NCBI GenBank assembly: GCA_947652115.1 | Contig: OX393568.1 | Location: 12,395,370-12,459,369 of the forward strand | Length of the DNA stretch: 64,000 nucleotides | DNA from: Blastomussa wellsi | Lineage: Eukaryota; Cnidaria; Anthozoa; Scleractinia; Plerogyridae | Direction of reading: 5' to 3' | Shown: positions 36,955 through 46,039 of the stretch, in pieces | How the letters are laid out: each line of letters opens with the position of its first letter | Position numbering within the stretch: position 1 is the stretch's first letter | Translations under genes and position numbers: made by a program | The notes under the pieces: generated by a model | Database searches by the model: none | What the model was told of the DNA's origin: nothing | The model's input: only the letters and a program-made list of their open reading frames with translations

Positions 36955-39195
36955 ATGGGTTTTATGAATGATGTAAAAAATTATTCTAATCATATTGGTC
37001 ATATTAATGTTTCTAAAGATGGTAAAAGAGGCCCTGCTGGAATCGGCTTTAAACTGACAGACAATGGAAATTACGATATGAATAAGAAATCGATTATGAA
37101 TCTTGAAACCCTTCCAGATGTGGCTGAGGATGATAGTTATGATCACTACGTAACAGATCTGAAGTCGGGTGTTAATAAAGAATATCTCAATAGTAAATTC
37201 CTCAAAAAAGGCAAAGATGGTAATTATTTTGATTTAAATCAATATGTTATTAGAAACACAGAACCATATCATGATGGGCTTTTTGGAGATAATGATTTGG
37301 TGAGCAAAAAATATGTCGACCTGACCAGTAATATTTTATTACCTATTGATGGATCAAAACAAATGACTGGTGATCTTGACATGAACAACAAACACATAAA
37401 CAACGTCAGTAGTCCTTCCACAAATTTACAAGTAGCAAATAAAGCGTATGTTGATTTGATCTCATTGTCAGTTCTCGGTGAGAATAAGATGCTTGCAGAT
37501 ATTGACATGAACCAAAAAAAGATAATAAACCTAAAAGATCCCATTGATGATCAAGACGCTGCTACTAAACAATGGATAAACACTCAACTAAATACAAAGG
37601 TAAGCAAATCAGGTGATTCCATCAATGGCACTCTTGATATTTTTGGGGTATTAGACATGAACAATAATAAAGTTGCCGGAATGGCTAACCCTTCTGCTGC
37701 ACGTCATGGTGCTAATAAATCGTATGTTGATAATCAAGTTGCAGTAAAACTCAACATATCAGGCGGAAATATGAATGGTAATATAAACTTTAATAATACT
37801 CACAAAATAATCAATTCAGCAAATCCAACAAATGATAATGATTTAACCACTAAAAAGTATATGGAAGATCATGTGAGTCAATCACATGTAACCGCTTCCG
37901 ACAGATTAAATGTTTTCAAATATATTATGGATAATCCTGGCGGACAATTAACTGAAGAAGATGACATAGAATTTGGAGATATGGTGACTGTGCAATCAAG
38001 TCCTCATTCAATAAATAAAAATGCTGTTGACACAAAACTACTTTTGGACTCGAATAAAGGATATTATAGTTCGAGAATAGCGGTTAATCTATACGTTTTA
38101 CCCAACAGTGATTACACAATGGCTTTTGAACTTATTTGGACTGATAACAATATCGATCGCGATACTATATCTATCAATGGTGTTAGCACAATTGAAACGA
38201 TTCATAATGTTTTGAAAAAGGTCTTTGATAATTATGCTAGATTGATCGTTCAGTTCACTAAAACACAAAATATTGGAAACAACTATTTATATATTGATGT
38301 TATTATGAAAATGAAAACTGGGGTATCATATCCTGCAAAACTTCAAACATACATACTATTTTATGGTGTTAAAGGAGTTCAATCAAATGTGGCACCAAGT
38401 ATTTATGATGCTTTATGGACTGTTGGTGATGGTAAGATTGTAATGAATGAAGTCATTGATATGGGTGGTAAAGCAATGATGGGGATTAAAGAAGATATTG
38501 TAGATTCTGGAGCTGTTAATTATAAACAACTTGTTGCATACTGTTTGAGTCTTGAAACAAAATTGAATGATTTAATCAATAAAAAACAGAAACAAAGCTA
38601 TTATGAAGAGTTATTTGATGATTGGTTTGATTGTCTTAACCCAAATATGTTTAATATCAATAAAACAGCAAATGGTGCTGTTGTTAATAAAATTAATGAT
38701 CGATTGATTTTTGTCTCAGGAAAGGATTTAGATAATTTTAATAAATCTAAGGGTTTTGTGTTAGTAGCGCATTTTGACCTACATGATAATATAGACATAA
38801 ATGGTGATATGACATTGATGGTTACTTTTAATTATAGTGAATCTATACAATCTATTCATTTTGAGGGGTCGGAAAGTCCCACCTTTATCCATATTTATAA
38901 AGATTCATTAAAACTTAGAACTAGCTTTAGTAAAGCAATATCATCAAATTATAAAAACAAACAATTAATGATTTGGTTTGCAAAAAGAGGCAATCTTTGG
39001 CAGCTTTGTCTATGCGATAACGCTGTTTTTATTAATGAAACATTTACCATAGTGGTTAACTTTGAAAGAATCAGATTTGTATTCTTTCAACATGTTCAAC
39101 GTATTGGATTCAGCCCCAAATTTTATGCTGTAAATAACCCAGAATTCCATAAAATATTATTTCTCGAGAAATTGAGAGGAACATACTTTATATAA
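36955..39195 (+). CDS. Fibre-like protein with phage-tail-type repeats
   Basis: 746 codons, intact, from ATG 36955 (ATATATACATG). Near the N-terminus is a short collagen-like GKRGPAGIG. Residues about 140-310 contain four or more repeats of the form GDLDMNN..I..(V/L)..P.....ANKAYVD (for example MTGDLDMNNKHINNV, ADIDMNQKKIINL, GVLDMNNNKVAGM). These are typical of phage and giant-virus tail-fibre or collar proteins that trimerise into beta-structured shafts. The C-terminal 400 residues are beta-rich without repeats and could form a receptor-binding head. Role as spike or fibre is inference from repeats and from lying in the virion gene set. Confidence 0.75.
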   Translation: MGFMNDVKNYSNHIGHINVSKDGKRGPAGIGFKLTDNGNYDMNKKSIMNLETLPDVAEDDSYDHYVTDLKSGVNKEYLNSKFLKKGKDGNYFDLNQYVIRNTEPYHDGLFGDNDLVSKKYVDLTSNILLPIDGSKQMTGDLDMNNKHINNVSSPSTNLQVANKAYVDLISLSVLGENKMLADIDMNQKKIINLKDPIDDQDAATKQWINTQLNTKVSKSGDSINGTLDIFGVLDMNNNKVAGMANPSAARHGANKSYVDNQVAVKLNISGGNMNGNINFNNTHKIINSANPTNDNDLTTKKYMEDHVSQSHVTASDRLNVFKYIMDNPGGQLTEEDDIEFGDMVTVQSSPHSINKNAVDTKLLLDSNKGYYSSRIAVNLYVLPNSDYTMAFELIWTDNNIDRDTISINGVSTIETIHNVLKKVFDNYARLIVQFTKTQNIGNNYLYIDVIMKMKTGVSYPAKLQTYILFYGVKGVQSNVAPSIYDALWTVGDGKIVMNEVIDMGGKAMMGIKEDIVDSGAVNYKQLVAYCLSLETKLNDLINKKQKQSYYEELFDDWFDCLNPNMFNINKTANGAVVNKINDRLIFVSGKDLDNFNKSKGFVLVAHFDLHDNIDINGDMTLMVTFNYSESIQSIHFEGSESPTFIHIYKDSLKLRTSFSKAISSNYKNKQLMIWFAKRGNLWQLCLCDNAVFINETFTIVVNFERIRFVFFQHVQRIGFSPKFYAVNNPEFHKILFLEKLRGTYFI

Positions 39196-39206
39196 TCAAT
39201 TGATAT

Positions 39207-39323
39207 ATGAACACTGAAAAGATAAGAATTTGGTTGAAGAAAGTAAAAGACTTCATTCTTTGCTGCAGAAAAACAATGGATGAAGTTGAGGATGTTATTG
39301 AACAAATTGATGGAAATATATAA
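39207..39323 (+). CDS. Very small hypothetical protein
   Basis: 38 codons from a GATATATG start, between fibre and membrane protein genes on the same strand. Basic N-terminus (IRIWLKKVKDF), two Cys, acidic end (DEVEDVIEQIDGNI). Too short to classify; kept because start box and spacing match its neighbours. Confidence 0.4.
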   Translation: MNTEKIRIWLKKVKDFILCCRKTMDEVEDVIEQIDGNI

Positions 39324-39331
39324 TATTATAT

Positions 39332-39827
39332 ATGAAAGATCAACGTAAAAGCATATTTAACTGGAATCACATATCAAACAAACTGACAGAGGATCAGATA
39401 AAGGAATTAAAATCATACTACCACACATATCATAGAAAGTGTTGGGTTATATAAACAGGCTGTAAAACACTTTAAAAAATGGAAATTGTTGGGGAACTCA
39501 CTGTCTATCGTCTTTGCTTCTGGAGGTATAGCCTCAACTTTAGCAACGGGTGGTGTTAGTTTGATTGCTATTAGTACTACAGCACTTCTAATCCAAGGTT
39601 GGATGAAGCATAAAGACCTTGATTTGAAAATACGAAATTCAACATATGCTTATCAAAGTTATAATCATCTATTAATTATGATAAAATATGCAATGAGATT
39701 AGGTGAATTTGATAGAGAACTTTTGATTAATTCAATGAATAATATTGATAGTTATGTTATTGATATTGGACCTGTTGTTGATAAATTTTATAAAAAATAT
39801 GATCAGATATTTTGTCTTGAAGAATAG
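39332..39827 (+). pseudogene. Small membrane protein of Polinton C, frameshifted
   Basis: ATG 39332 (TATATATG) opens a frame (NWNHISNKLTEDQIKELKSYY) that stops near 39454. Coding continues in another frame to 39827, with a hydrophobic segment SLSIVFASGGIASTLATGGVSLIAISTTALLI and then a charged helix. A one-base frameshift near 39445 breaks it. The Ser/Gly-rich double hydrophobic segment matches a small membrane protein recalled in other Polintons, function unknown. Its tail overlaps the convergent VLTF3-like gene by about 70 bases. Confidence 0.55.
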
Positions 39828-40389
39828 ATTTAATTTTATCACCAATTAGATTCATTATTTCGTTCCAATACTTATTATAAAATGCTAGTGTCTTTTTTGA
39901 TTTTGTTGAAGTGATATCTTTATAATGAATATTCATAATCTTAAACAGTTGCATGATTATAAATTTAATACTAATAATTCGTTTACGACTATCATTAACT
40001 AAATGTATAACATTATCAATCTCATTGAATGCTTTATAAATCCGTTCCCTTTGATTATAAGTTAATTGAACATTATTATTAAAATATAATTTATTCATCA
40101 AATTCTCAATATGGTATTTGCGATGATATATAGATTTCCTTTTTATTTTATACATATTTTCATAGAAATTAAACTTATTCATTGTGAAGTTATACCCATC
40201 AACTAAACCACAACTTATACATGTATTTATACCATTTAAATTAATGACATTTTGATTATCACAACATTTTTCATTTTCCATCTTATTATAATAACGTGTC
40301 AACTTTTTATCACAAAAAGGACACATAACTTCAGTTTTGCTAAATTCACAATGAATTATATAGTTACAATACATCTTATTATTTTCCAT
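39757..40389 (-). CDS. VLTF3-like (poxvirus late transcription factor type) protein
   Basis: About 210 codons from ATG 40389 (a TTG at 40413 is in frame). The N-terminus is the same Asn/Lys-rich CPFCDK zinc unit as PolB and is encoded by the terminal repeat. Then comes a zinc ribbon CCD...CISCGL, a YHRKYHIENLMNKL segment equivalent to the YKR..H..EWL signature of VLTF3 proteins, and a helical C-terminal half ending near KTLAFYNKYWNEIMNLIG. In poxviruses and other large DNA viruses this factor drives late genes. It is the only gene of the right arm and faces inward. A TFIIB-like factor is the alternative. Confidence 0.72.
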   Translation of the reverse strand: MENNKMYCNYIIHCEFSKTEVMCPFCDKKLTRYYNKMENEKCCDNQNVINLNGINTCISCGLVDGYNFTMNKFNFYENMYKIKRKSIYHRKYHIENLMNKLYFNNNVQLTYNQRERIYKAFNEIDNVIHLVNDSRKRIISIKFIIMQLFKIMNIHYKDITSTKSKKTLAFYNKYWNEIMNLIGDKIKSILQDKISDHIFYKIYQQQVQYQ

Positions 40390-40730
40390 CTTATTATTTT
40401 TATAACGCGCCAAATCTTTATATCCCTTTTTATTTCACTTCACTTTATCATTAGGTAGACAATACTTTATGATTTAGGCTAATTTAAGTTTCAATCCTAA
40501 GTCAGGTTTTGATTCTAACTTAGGTTTGACTTTGGAAAAATCTTTATGGAATTCCACACCCGCAGAATTTCATTCCAGCGGTCTTTGGAATAAGCTGGCG
40601 GAAAATCAGATTGGAAAATCTCACACAAAATCAGCTGGCGGAAAATCTCACACAAAATCAGCTGGTGGAAAAATGAGCACAAAATCAGCTGATGGAAAAA
40701 TGTTCTTATACCCCCATGTCCTATACTACT
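40290..40730 (-). repeat. Polinton C right terminal inverted repeat (uninterrupted)
   Basis: About 440 bp; its outer 237 bp match 16291-16527 inverted with about two mismatches, and its inner part matches 17567-17822. It ends CCTATACTACT. Unlike the left arm it contains no GTPase gene. Confidence 0.93.
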
Positions 40731-40736
40731 TTGTTT
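40731..40736. repeat. 6-bp target-site duplication TTGTTT of Polinton C, right
   Basis: Identical to 16285-16290. Confidence 0.93.
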
Positions 40737-41129
40737 TGTACCCCTTTTTGCAGTAAATATGTCATATGCCTTTTTTCCAGTGCCAAACATTTTAACTTGA
40801 AGCTTTCCGTTTTTTGGGCTGTAAAAAAACTCAAACCCGCTTGAGCTCATGTTCGGAAATTGCTCTTTTTCAGCAAACCAAGCTCGTTCACTGCTGCCCA
40901 ACAATGGAGTTTCCTTGGTGAAGGAAGTGTCTGGCAGCCCACTCTGTACGTAAAGCCTTGTTTCCATTTCAATTTCTTCGCCATCGTGATAGGGTGTCGG
41001 AGCGGTGCCCGGCACAAAAGGACCGGTTGTGTTTTGACAGTTTTCCTCTTGTTCATCGTCATCGCCATCGTTGTCAATAGCATGGTCAAGTGCAGGGTTG
41101 TCGTGTCCAAACTCTCCACCTTCCGCCAT
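40737..41129 (-). pseudogene. Element B coiled-coil protein gene, 5' third
   Basis: From ATG 41129. It begins with an acidic N-terminus (DNDGDDDEQEEN), then a segment with aromatic residues (SSGFEFFYSPKNGKLQVKMFGTGKKAYDIF). The element B frame ends where Polinton C begins; the rest of the gene is at 15847-16290 and 10628-11128. Sequence across the join keeps one frame, confirming the insertion site. It diverges from the capsid gene over a 39-bp AT-rich gap (taatatac). Confidence 0.75.
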
Positions 41130-41168
41130 TGTCTATTGAATAAAAATATTTTTCTGTTTAATATACAA

Positions 41169-42391
41169 ATGGTGCAAGCAAACCTTCGACATACACACAG
41201 CGAAAAAAATCCCAACGCGGCGAAATTCGAGCTTCACCTTTAATCCAAGCGAGGCCAACGCCGGCGATATCCTGAATGTTTACGTGCCCAAGCTGGGTGA
41301 GAACGAGGTTTTCGTGCCCGGCTCGCTCGCACTAATTTTCAACATCGACCTTACTGGAGGTGACCCCAACAACTTCCTCGTTCAAAACGTCGGGCGCGCT
41401 CTGGTCGAAGGCTGGTTGTAAAGTTCGGGACCGAAGATGTGCATATCATGGGGGGATATGACATCTACAAGACCTGGGAGGACCTTTTCCTCTCGCAGGA
41501 GGAGCGTGACAACAGGCAGCTCGATGGAATTCAAAGCGAAGACCTCTGCAAGATCCGCTCAAATACTGAGGATAAGAAAACCTCAGGCGTTGACGCAGAA
41601 AACGCGCTCGCCGAAGTTTATGGCACAGAATACCGGATCAGACTGGACCACCAGATACTGACGACCACGGTGTCTTTTATCCCCAAGCGCTCTTTCACAA
41701 ACTCTTGTTTCAGCTGACCCTTGCACAGGCCTTTCAGGTTGTCAAAGGCTCAGACCCCACAAAACTGAAATACAAGCTGAAAAACATCAAGATAGAGTAT
41801 GAAATGATGAGTAGCAAGTCTCTGGCGGAAAAAGCGCGCAGTGTTTATTCCTTTGGCAAGGCATACGCGTACGATCACGTCCAGCTTCTTACGACGTTCA
41901 CCTTCCCCAAAAACGATGAAAAGATTTACCTCAGTGTCAACCCCCAGAGTAGGTGCTTGAAAGCAATCCTTCTCCTGTTCATCGAGCCTTACGCTCAAGG
42001 GGCCAGAGATTCAGAAAAGTTCATCAACCCCGACCTCACGAAAGTCAACGTCACGGTGAAAGGCAAGCCCAACAGGCTCTACAACACCGGCATCACAAAG
42101 AGGGACATGTGGGAGATGGTCCGCCGCTTCTTTCCACAGAAAATAACGCCCCACATGAATAAGACAAAGTTCTGGAGCGATGACAAGTTCGGGCTTTTTG
42201 TCGATCTGCGCTCCATGACAGATTAGTCGCTGCACGGCAGCGGCACACGGCTTGTGAACACACAAAACGGTATTCTGCTCGAGCTCGAGAGGAAGGCAAG
42301 CGGAGGAGGAAAAGTGAACTGCCACATTTTCGTGATCCGTGACGCGCAAATGAGTATATTGGGGCAGCAATTAGAATCTGTGCAATTCTAA
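41169..42391 (+). pseudogene. mcp: Element B major capsid-type protein, copy 1, decayed
   Basis: From ATG 41169 coding can be followed through four frames to TAA 42391. Frame changes lie near 41235, 41415 and 41695, and an in-frame TAG at 42224-42226 (copy 2 has a Gln codon there, so probably CAG to TAG). Recognisable blocks: LNVYVPKLGENEVFVPGSLAL, IYKTWEDLFLSQEERD, a beta-rich middle (LLLFIEPYAQGARDSEKF) and the C-terminal LELERKASGGGKVNCHIFV. This is the widespread invertebrate Maverick protein that I recall annotated as F54H12.2-like and regarded as capsid. The decayed copy at 50946-51525 aligns to its 3' half. Confidence 0.65.
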
Positions 42392-42398
42392 TATAGAA

Positions 42399-43001
42399 AT
42401 GGACCCAAACAACATACCGTTCAACGCTCTCATCGTGGGGCCGACGAATTCAGGCAAATCAAAGTTTGTGGTTGATCAGCTCCACGGTCCTTTCCGCGGC
42501 AAGTTTGACTACATCGTGCTCATCTGCCCGACATTCGTGTACAACAAGACTTATTTTCGTTTCGCTTTGGCGGACCCGCGATTTTTTGTTATTGGTTGTG
42601 AACAACATGAGGTGGAAACCTGGTTGAAGCTTGTTTGCGTGTTTTTGGAAGGCACCAACACGCTCATCATCCTTGATGACTGCACAGCCACGAAAGATGT
42701 GAAAAAACGCTCAGGCCCGCTGGTCAATCTCGCATTCAGCGCCCGCCACGCAGGATTCAGCGTGTGGACGTTCACCCAAAAGTTGACCAGCATCACAGCT
42801 TCTTTCCGTGAAAACGTAGCTTCGCTAGTCCTTTTCTATAAACCGTCATGGAAGACTTTGCAAGCGGTTTTTGAAGATTTCGCCGGCGAACTTTCTAAAG
42901 ATGAGTACAAAAAATACTTTTCGAGGTTGAAGAAAAATATGTTTTCCTACCTTGTGTTCGCACTTCGACACCCTTTCGGAATAAAATTTGTGCGCAATTA
43001 A
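42399..43001 (+). CDS. atp: Element B packaging ATPase, copy 1
   Basis: 200 codons, intact. Walker A GPTNSGKS (about residues 14-21), Walker B LIILDDC, then FSARHAGFSVWTFTQ with the sensor region, and a C-terminal basic tail. A32-like packaging ATPase of the FtsK/HerA group. It follows the capsid gene by 8 bases with aatatagaaATG before the start. The second copy at 50344-50938 is about 60 percent identical by eye and broken. Intact frame amid decayed neighbours is notable but may be chance. Confidence 0.82.
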   Translation: MDPNNIPFNALIVGPTNSGKSKFVVDQLHGPFRGKFDYIVLICPTFVYNKTYFRFALADPRFFVIGCEQHEVETWLKLVCVFLEGTNTLIILDDCTATKDVKKRSGPLVNLAFSARHAGFSVWTFTQKLTSITASFRENVASLVLFYKPSWKTLQAVFEDFAGELSKDEYKKYFSRLKKNMFSYLVFALRHPFGIKFVRN

Positions 43002-43030
43002 AAAAAAAGAAACCTATACAAAAACAATCA

Positions 43031-43558
43031 ATGAGCGCATTCGAAGAAGACCCCGTGATGACCGAAGTTTTGAACTTGCTTGAAGCTGAGCCAACCAGCG
43101 CGCCAGACAATGTCTCATTGCAGCCTGATATTCCCGCTCTTCGCGAAAAGTTGGCCGTGATGGTGTCAACAGGAAAATCAAAAGAAGCCCTCGGCGTGCA
43201 ACTGTCGCACGATCAGGTGAAGCGTCTCTCAGACAAAGATGTTGAGAAATACATCAAACGTTTGGAGGCCTTTGTCGGCTCAAAGACAACTGACAGCTTA
43301 ATCGACAGCATCATTTTTCTTGTGACCAAAGCGGTCGTAATTGCCGTCAACGTCAAAGACATCGGAGCTTCTCAAAAAGAACTCAGAAACAACTATTTAA
43401 TCAACGAACGGCTCTCCAACCTGGCCGGCGCCACTGCTTTAAAGTGCGGAAGTTTTCTAGCTGTGGTCACCGCGGTGCTGATCATAACAAAATGCATCGA
43501 TTTGGAAAAGCGAAGCAAAATCGGAAGAAATTATTGTGCATTCCTCACCAACTGCTGA
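43031..43558 (+). CDS. Element B hypothetical protein with C-terminal hydrophobic segment, copy 1
   Basis: 175 codons, intact. Acidic N-terminus, a charged helical middle (LSHDQVKRLSDKDVEKYIKRLEAFVGSKT) and a hydrophobic stretch near the end (CGSFLAVVTAVLIITKC). The paralogue at 49766-50311 shows the same pattern, so the protein was conserved before duplication. It sits downstream of the ATPase on the same strand. Family not recognised; a membrane-associated virion protein is possible. Confidence 0.55.
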   Translation: MSAFEEDPVMTEVLNLLEAEPTSAPDNVSLQPDIPALREKLAVMVSTGKSKEALGVQLSHDQVKRLSDKDVEKYIKRLEAFVGSKTTDSLIDSIIFLVTKAVVIAVNVKDIGASQKELRNNYLINERLSNLAGATALKCGSFLAVVTAVLIITKCIDLEKRSKIGRNYCAFLTNC

Positions 43559-43654
43559 CCTTTCCTCACCAACCGCTGAATAATTCCTCAGAAATATTCA
43601 ACAATTCCTAACAAAAACATTTTTTATTAAACATCTATTTGTTTCCAAGTAACA

Positions 43655-44089
43655 ATGGTTGAAGAACAGAAGCAGCAACAAAGCACTGAACCACAGGAAA
43701 GCTAAGCAACTTCGCAAACTCCCACCACAAAGCCCTCAAAAAATCCCAAGCGAGTAGCTGCTGGTAGACTGGTTGCTGAAAGAACTCGGTTGAAACGCGA
43801 GGAACAGAAAAAAGCTCTCGAGAAAATCGCAAACAAGAATGAAAAATCTGCGCCTACGCCTGCGCCAGAGCCCGCTGCAGATGATTCCAAAGACTCAAAT
43901 GGTTTCAGTACAACCCAATGGATCACTATCATTGGAATTGATGTAACGCTTGTTACAACCTATGTCAAGCGTGAAGACATCCGAGCCTTTTTTCGGCCAA
44001 CTGCGCCGGCACCTGAGCCCGCACCTGCGCCACAGGTGACGCAAGAATCTCCACCGCAACCCAAAAACGGCCTTCGCCTGATGGACTAA
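43655..44089 (+). pseudogene. Element B Pro/Ala-rich membrane protein, copy 1, premature stop
   Basis: ATG 43655 starts a frame with an in-frame TAA at codon 17; the same frame then continues to 44089. The product has a conserved KNPKRVAAGRLVAERTR motif, a Lys/Glu helix, Pro/Ala-rich stretches and one membrane-like segment (WITIIGIDVTLVTTYV). The paralogue at 49267-49711 lacks about 17 residues including that segment. Confidence 0.5.
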
Positions 44090-44125
44090 AAAAATTCATT
44101 TGAACATATTTTTGGTGAATATAAA

Positions 44126-44380
44126 ATGCGGAAAATCAACTTATCCCAGTTAGCGATAAGCAGCGCAGCAGTTACAAGCATTGGCTTATTTTGGTGGTAT
44201 TTCTCATGGTGTTGCTTAAAAACTATCGTTTGGATTGCCAAAAATCCTGATCTCGAGACTGCGCAGGAAAATGTGGAAAATGTGAAAGAGCTAAGTGTTC
44301 AAGAAGCGGAAGAGTTACTTACGAGAGCGGAAAAAATACTAGTGGAAAGTAAGTGGAAGTCAAGAAATACTGGAAAGTAA
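44126..44380 (+). CDS. Element B small membrane protein, copy 1
   Basis: 84 codons from ATG 44126 preceded by gaatataaa. It contains an N-terminal hydrophobic segment (LAISSAAVTSIGLFWWYFSWC), the conserved IVWIAKNPD block and an acidic tail. The paralogue at 49092-49262 shares both blocks. Unknown role. Confidence 0.5.
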   Translation: MRKINLSQLAISSAAVTSIGLFWWYFSWCCLKTIVWIAKNPDLETAQENVENVKELSVQEAEELLTRAEKILVESKWKSRNTGK

Positions 44381-44425
44381 GAAAAAAATTTCAATTAAAG
44401 AATTTTTCAATATTCTATAACCAAC

Positions 44426-44647
44426 ATGTCAGACAACAAGCTCGTCAAAATCGTCATGGATTCCGCCACCCTCGTCGGCCTCGCTGCTGGCATTGGCTGG
44501 GTGGTCAAAAAAACGTTCAAGAAAAGTTTTACAGCTGACCCTTCTAATTCTTTCGAAAACTACGCACTGTTCACAACTGTCATGACAGGAAGCGTTGCGC
44601 TCAAAAAATACCTGGAGGACAAGAAAATCCTTCCCGCCAACGTCTGA
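44426..44647 (+). CDS. Element B small protein MSDNKLVK family, copy 1
   Basis: 73 codons. A short N-terminal basic helix, a Gly/Ala-rich hydrophobic segment (SATLVGLAAGIGWVV) and a second weak one (LFTTVMTGSVALKKY). The decayed paralogue lies at 48836-49054. Tight spacing in a same-strand series suggests a virion membrane or accessory protein. No family known. Confidence 0.5.
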   Translation: MSDNKLVKIVMDSATLVGLAAGIGWVVKKTFKKSFTADPSNSFENYALFTTVMTGSVALKKYLEDKKILPANV

Positions 44648-44693
44648 AATCCTTCCGACCCCATTTTGAAAAAATAAATATAAGAAAAAAAAA

Positions 44694-45060
44694 ATGTCAA
44701 GTATCGCGATTATGGTTGGTGGGGCTGTGTTGAATGCAGCAGCTTTCATCGGCGGCAATTATCTTGCGAGGGCTTTTGGAGGCGGTGACAAAGCTGCGCT
44801 TGAAGAAAAAGTGCGGCACGATAAAGCTCTCGAGGCGTACCAAGGTGCGTACGCAAAATACATGCGCGACCGCGCCAAACTTCTCGACTGGATTGCGACA
44901 AACGCACAGATAAAGGAGGAGGCAAAGCAGAACTTCACCAACACTGACTACGCCTTCAAACTTTGGAATCAGGCGCACCCTGAAGAACGGATGACACCTC
45001 CCAAAGAGCCCAAGTTCTCTGATTTCTTTCAGCCGAGCCAGCAGCAGAAAAATGGTGAGC
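44694..45060 (+). CDS. Element B small helical protein, copy 1
   Basis: From ATG 44694 (about 120 codons). Hydrophobic N-terminus (IAIMVGGAVLNAAAFIGGNYLARAFGG), then a charged helical body with a PPKEPKFSDFFQP end. The frame formally continues to 45290, but from about 45055 the codons belong to the integrase gene in other frames. Only its first ~20 codons exist in the second cluster (48748-48808), where that cluster breaks off. Confidence 0.5.
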
Positions 45061-45949
45061 TTGGCCTTGCCGCTGTCAAAAAATTATCCGATGCCGCCAA
45101 GGTACCGGAAGACGCGCAAAAAAGTGGCTGGTCAAGCAAGCCTTCTGGCAGATTTACCTGCCCGCTCCGAGGCACATTCCACGGCAAAAATTCAACGTAC
45201 CCGCACCCAACGCGGTCCACCAGGCGGACCTCCTTCTTTTGCCACACGACAAACTGCCCCGCGGCCGCAAAGTTTTCAAATACGCGCTGACCGTTGTCGA
45301 CGTGGCTAGCCGGTTCAAAGAGGCCGAACCCTTGACTTCGAAAAATTCCGATGAGGTCACGCGGGCCTTTCAAAACGCTCACCTTTGGAGTGGCCTCAAC
45401 TGCTGCAGGTTGACCCCGGGCGCGAATTCATGGGCGCCGTGTCGAAAGAAATTGAAAAGCACCAAACCTTTATCCGGCGCGGACGTGTTGACATTCACCG
45501 TGACCAAGCCATTGTTGAACGTTTCAACCGCACCCTTGCCGAGCGTTTGTTCGGACACCAATACACCGTGGAAATGCCACTCCCAGAAGGCCAACGGTCA
45601 ACTGCGTGGGTAAAAAGGCTTCCTGCAGTTGTTGCCGCTCTGAACAACGAGAAGACAAGACAAGCCTGTCGGAAAGGATGAAAAAATCCTCCCCTCTCTT
45701 GTTCAAGTTCGCTATCTCTTCTATACGGGAGAGCTTGAAGGTGGGGGAAAGAAGAGAGCCACAGATCCAATCCGGTCGTTGAAAGTTTTTAACATTGAAA
45801 GATCTTTTTCCAAACCAAATCAACCCGTTCTCTGCTATTTGCACGACGGTCCAGGGCGCGGTTTTGTACGTGAAGAGCTCCTGGTTGTTCCACCAAACAC
45901 CGTTCTCCCGCCGGCAAACTTGACCAGTGGTCCTCATTTAAAGAAATAG
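45052..45949 (+). pseudogene. int: Element B integrase (DDE/RVE), frameshifted
   Basis: Coding runs through at least three frames, with changes near 45115 (A6 run), 45375 and 45665. Blocks in order: a zinc-less lead-in (KWLVKQAFWQIYLPAP in one frame), ALTVVDVASRFKEAEPL, LLQVDPGREFMG (second Asp), RDQAIVERFNRTLAERL (catalytic Glu), and the C-terminal GPGRGFVREELLVVPP block ending at TAG 45947-45949. The first Asp lies in the HQADLL segment. This is the Maverick-type integrase of the F54H12.2 capsid lineage, distinct from that of Polinton C and without a chromodomain. Non-functional. Confidence 0.8.
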
Positions 45950-46039
45950 ATGTATTTTTGAAAAATGGGGAGTGGACGCAACTTTAATTTAATTTCCAAG
46001 TCAAATATATGCAAAAAATGTGAGCCCAAAAACGCGTTG

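Larger units (their letters stand above)
16291..40730. mobile_element. Polinton C: complete-ended Polinton/Maverick (adintovirus-like) with nested insertions
   Basis: 24,440 bp between inverted termini AGTAGTATAGG...CCTATACTACT with TTGTTT duplications. It encodes integrase, PolB (broken), adenain-like protease, packaging ATPase, double jelly-roll capsid and penton, the Polinton hallmark set. It also encodes a phospholipase A2 protein, fibre-like protein, VLTF3-like factor and an eEF1A-like GTPase. Without gypsy-2, the gag-like fragment and gypsy-3 it would be about 15-16 kb. The terminal repeats differ by only about 2 bases in 235, so insertion was recent. It sits inside an element B gene. 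Confidence 0.95.

Noticed and set aside
37269..37544. Minus-strand ORF inside the fibre gene
   Set aside because: Antisense shadow; the plus frame has clear fibre repeats over the same bases.
45239..45613. 124-codon ORF taken as a gene by itself
   Set aside because: Its first half is the integrase in one frame and its second half is integrase DNA read out of frame after a frameshift.
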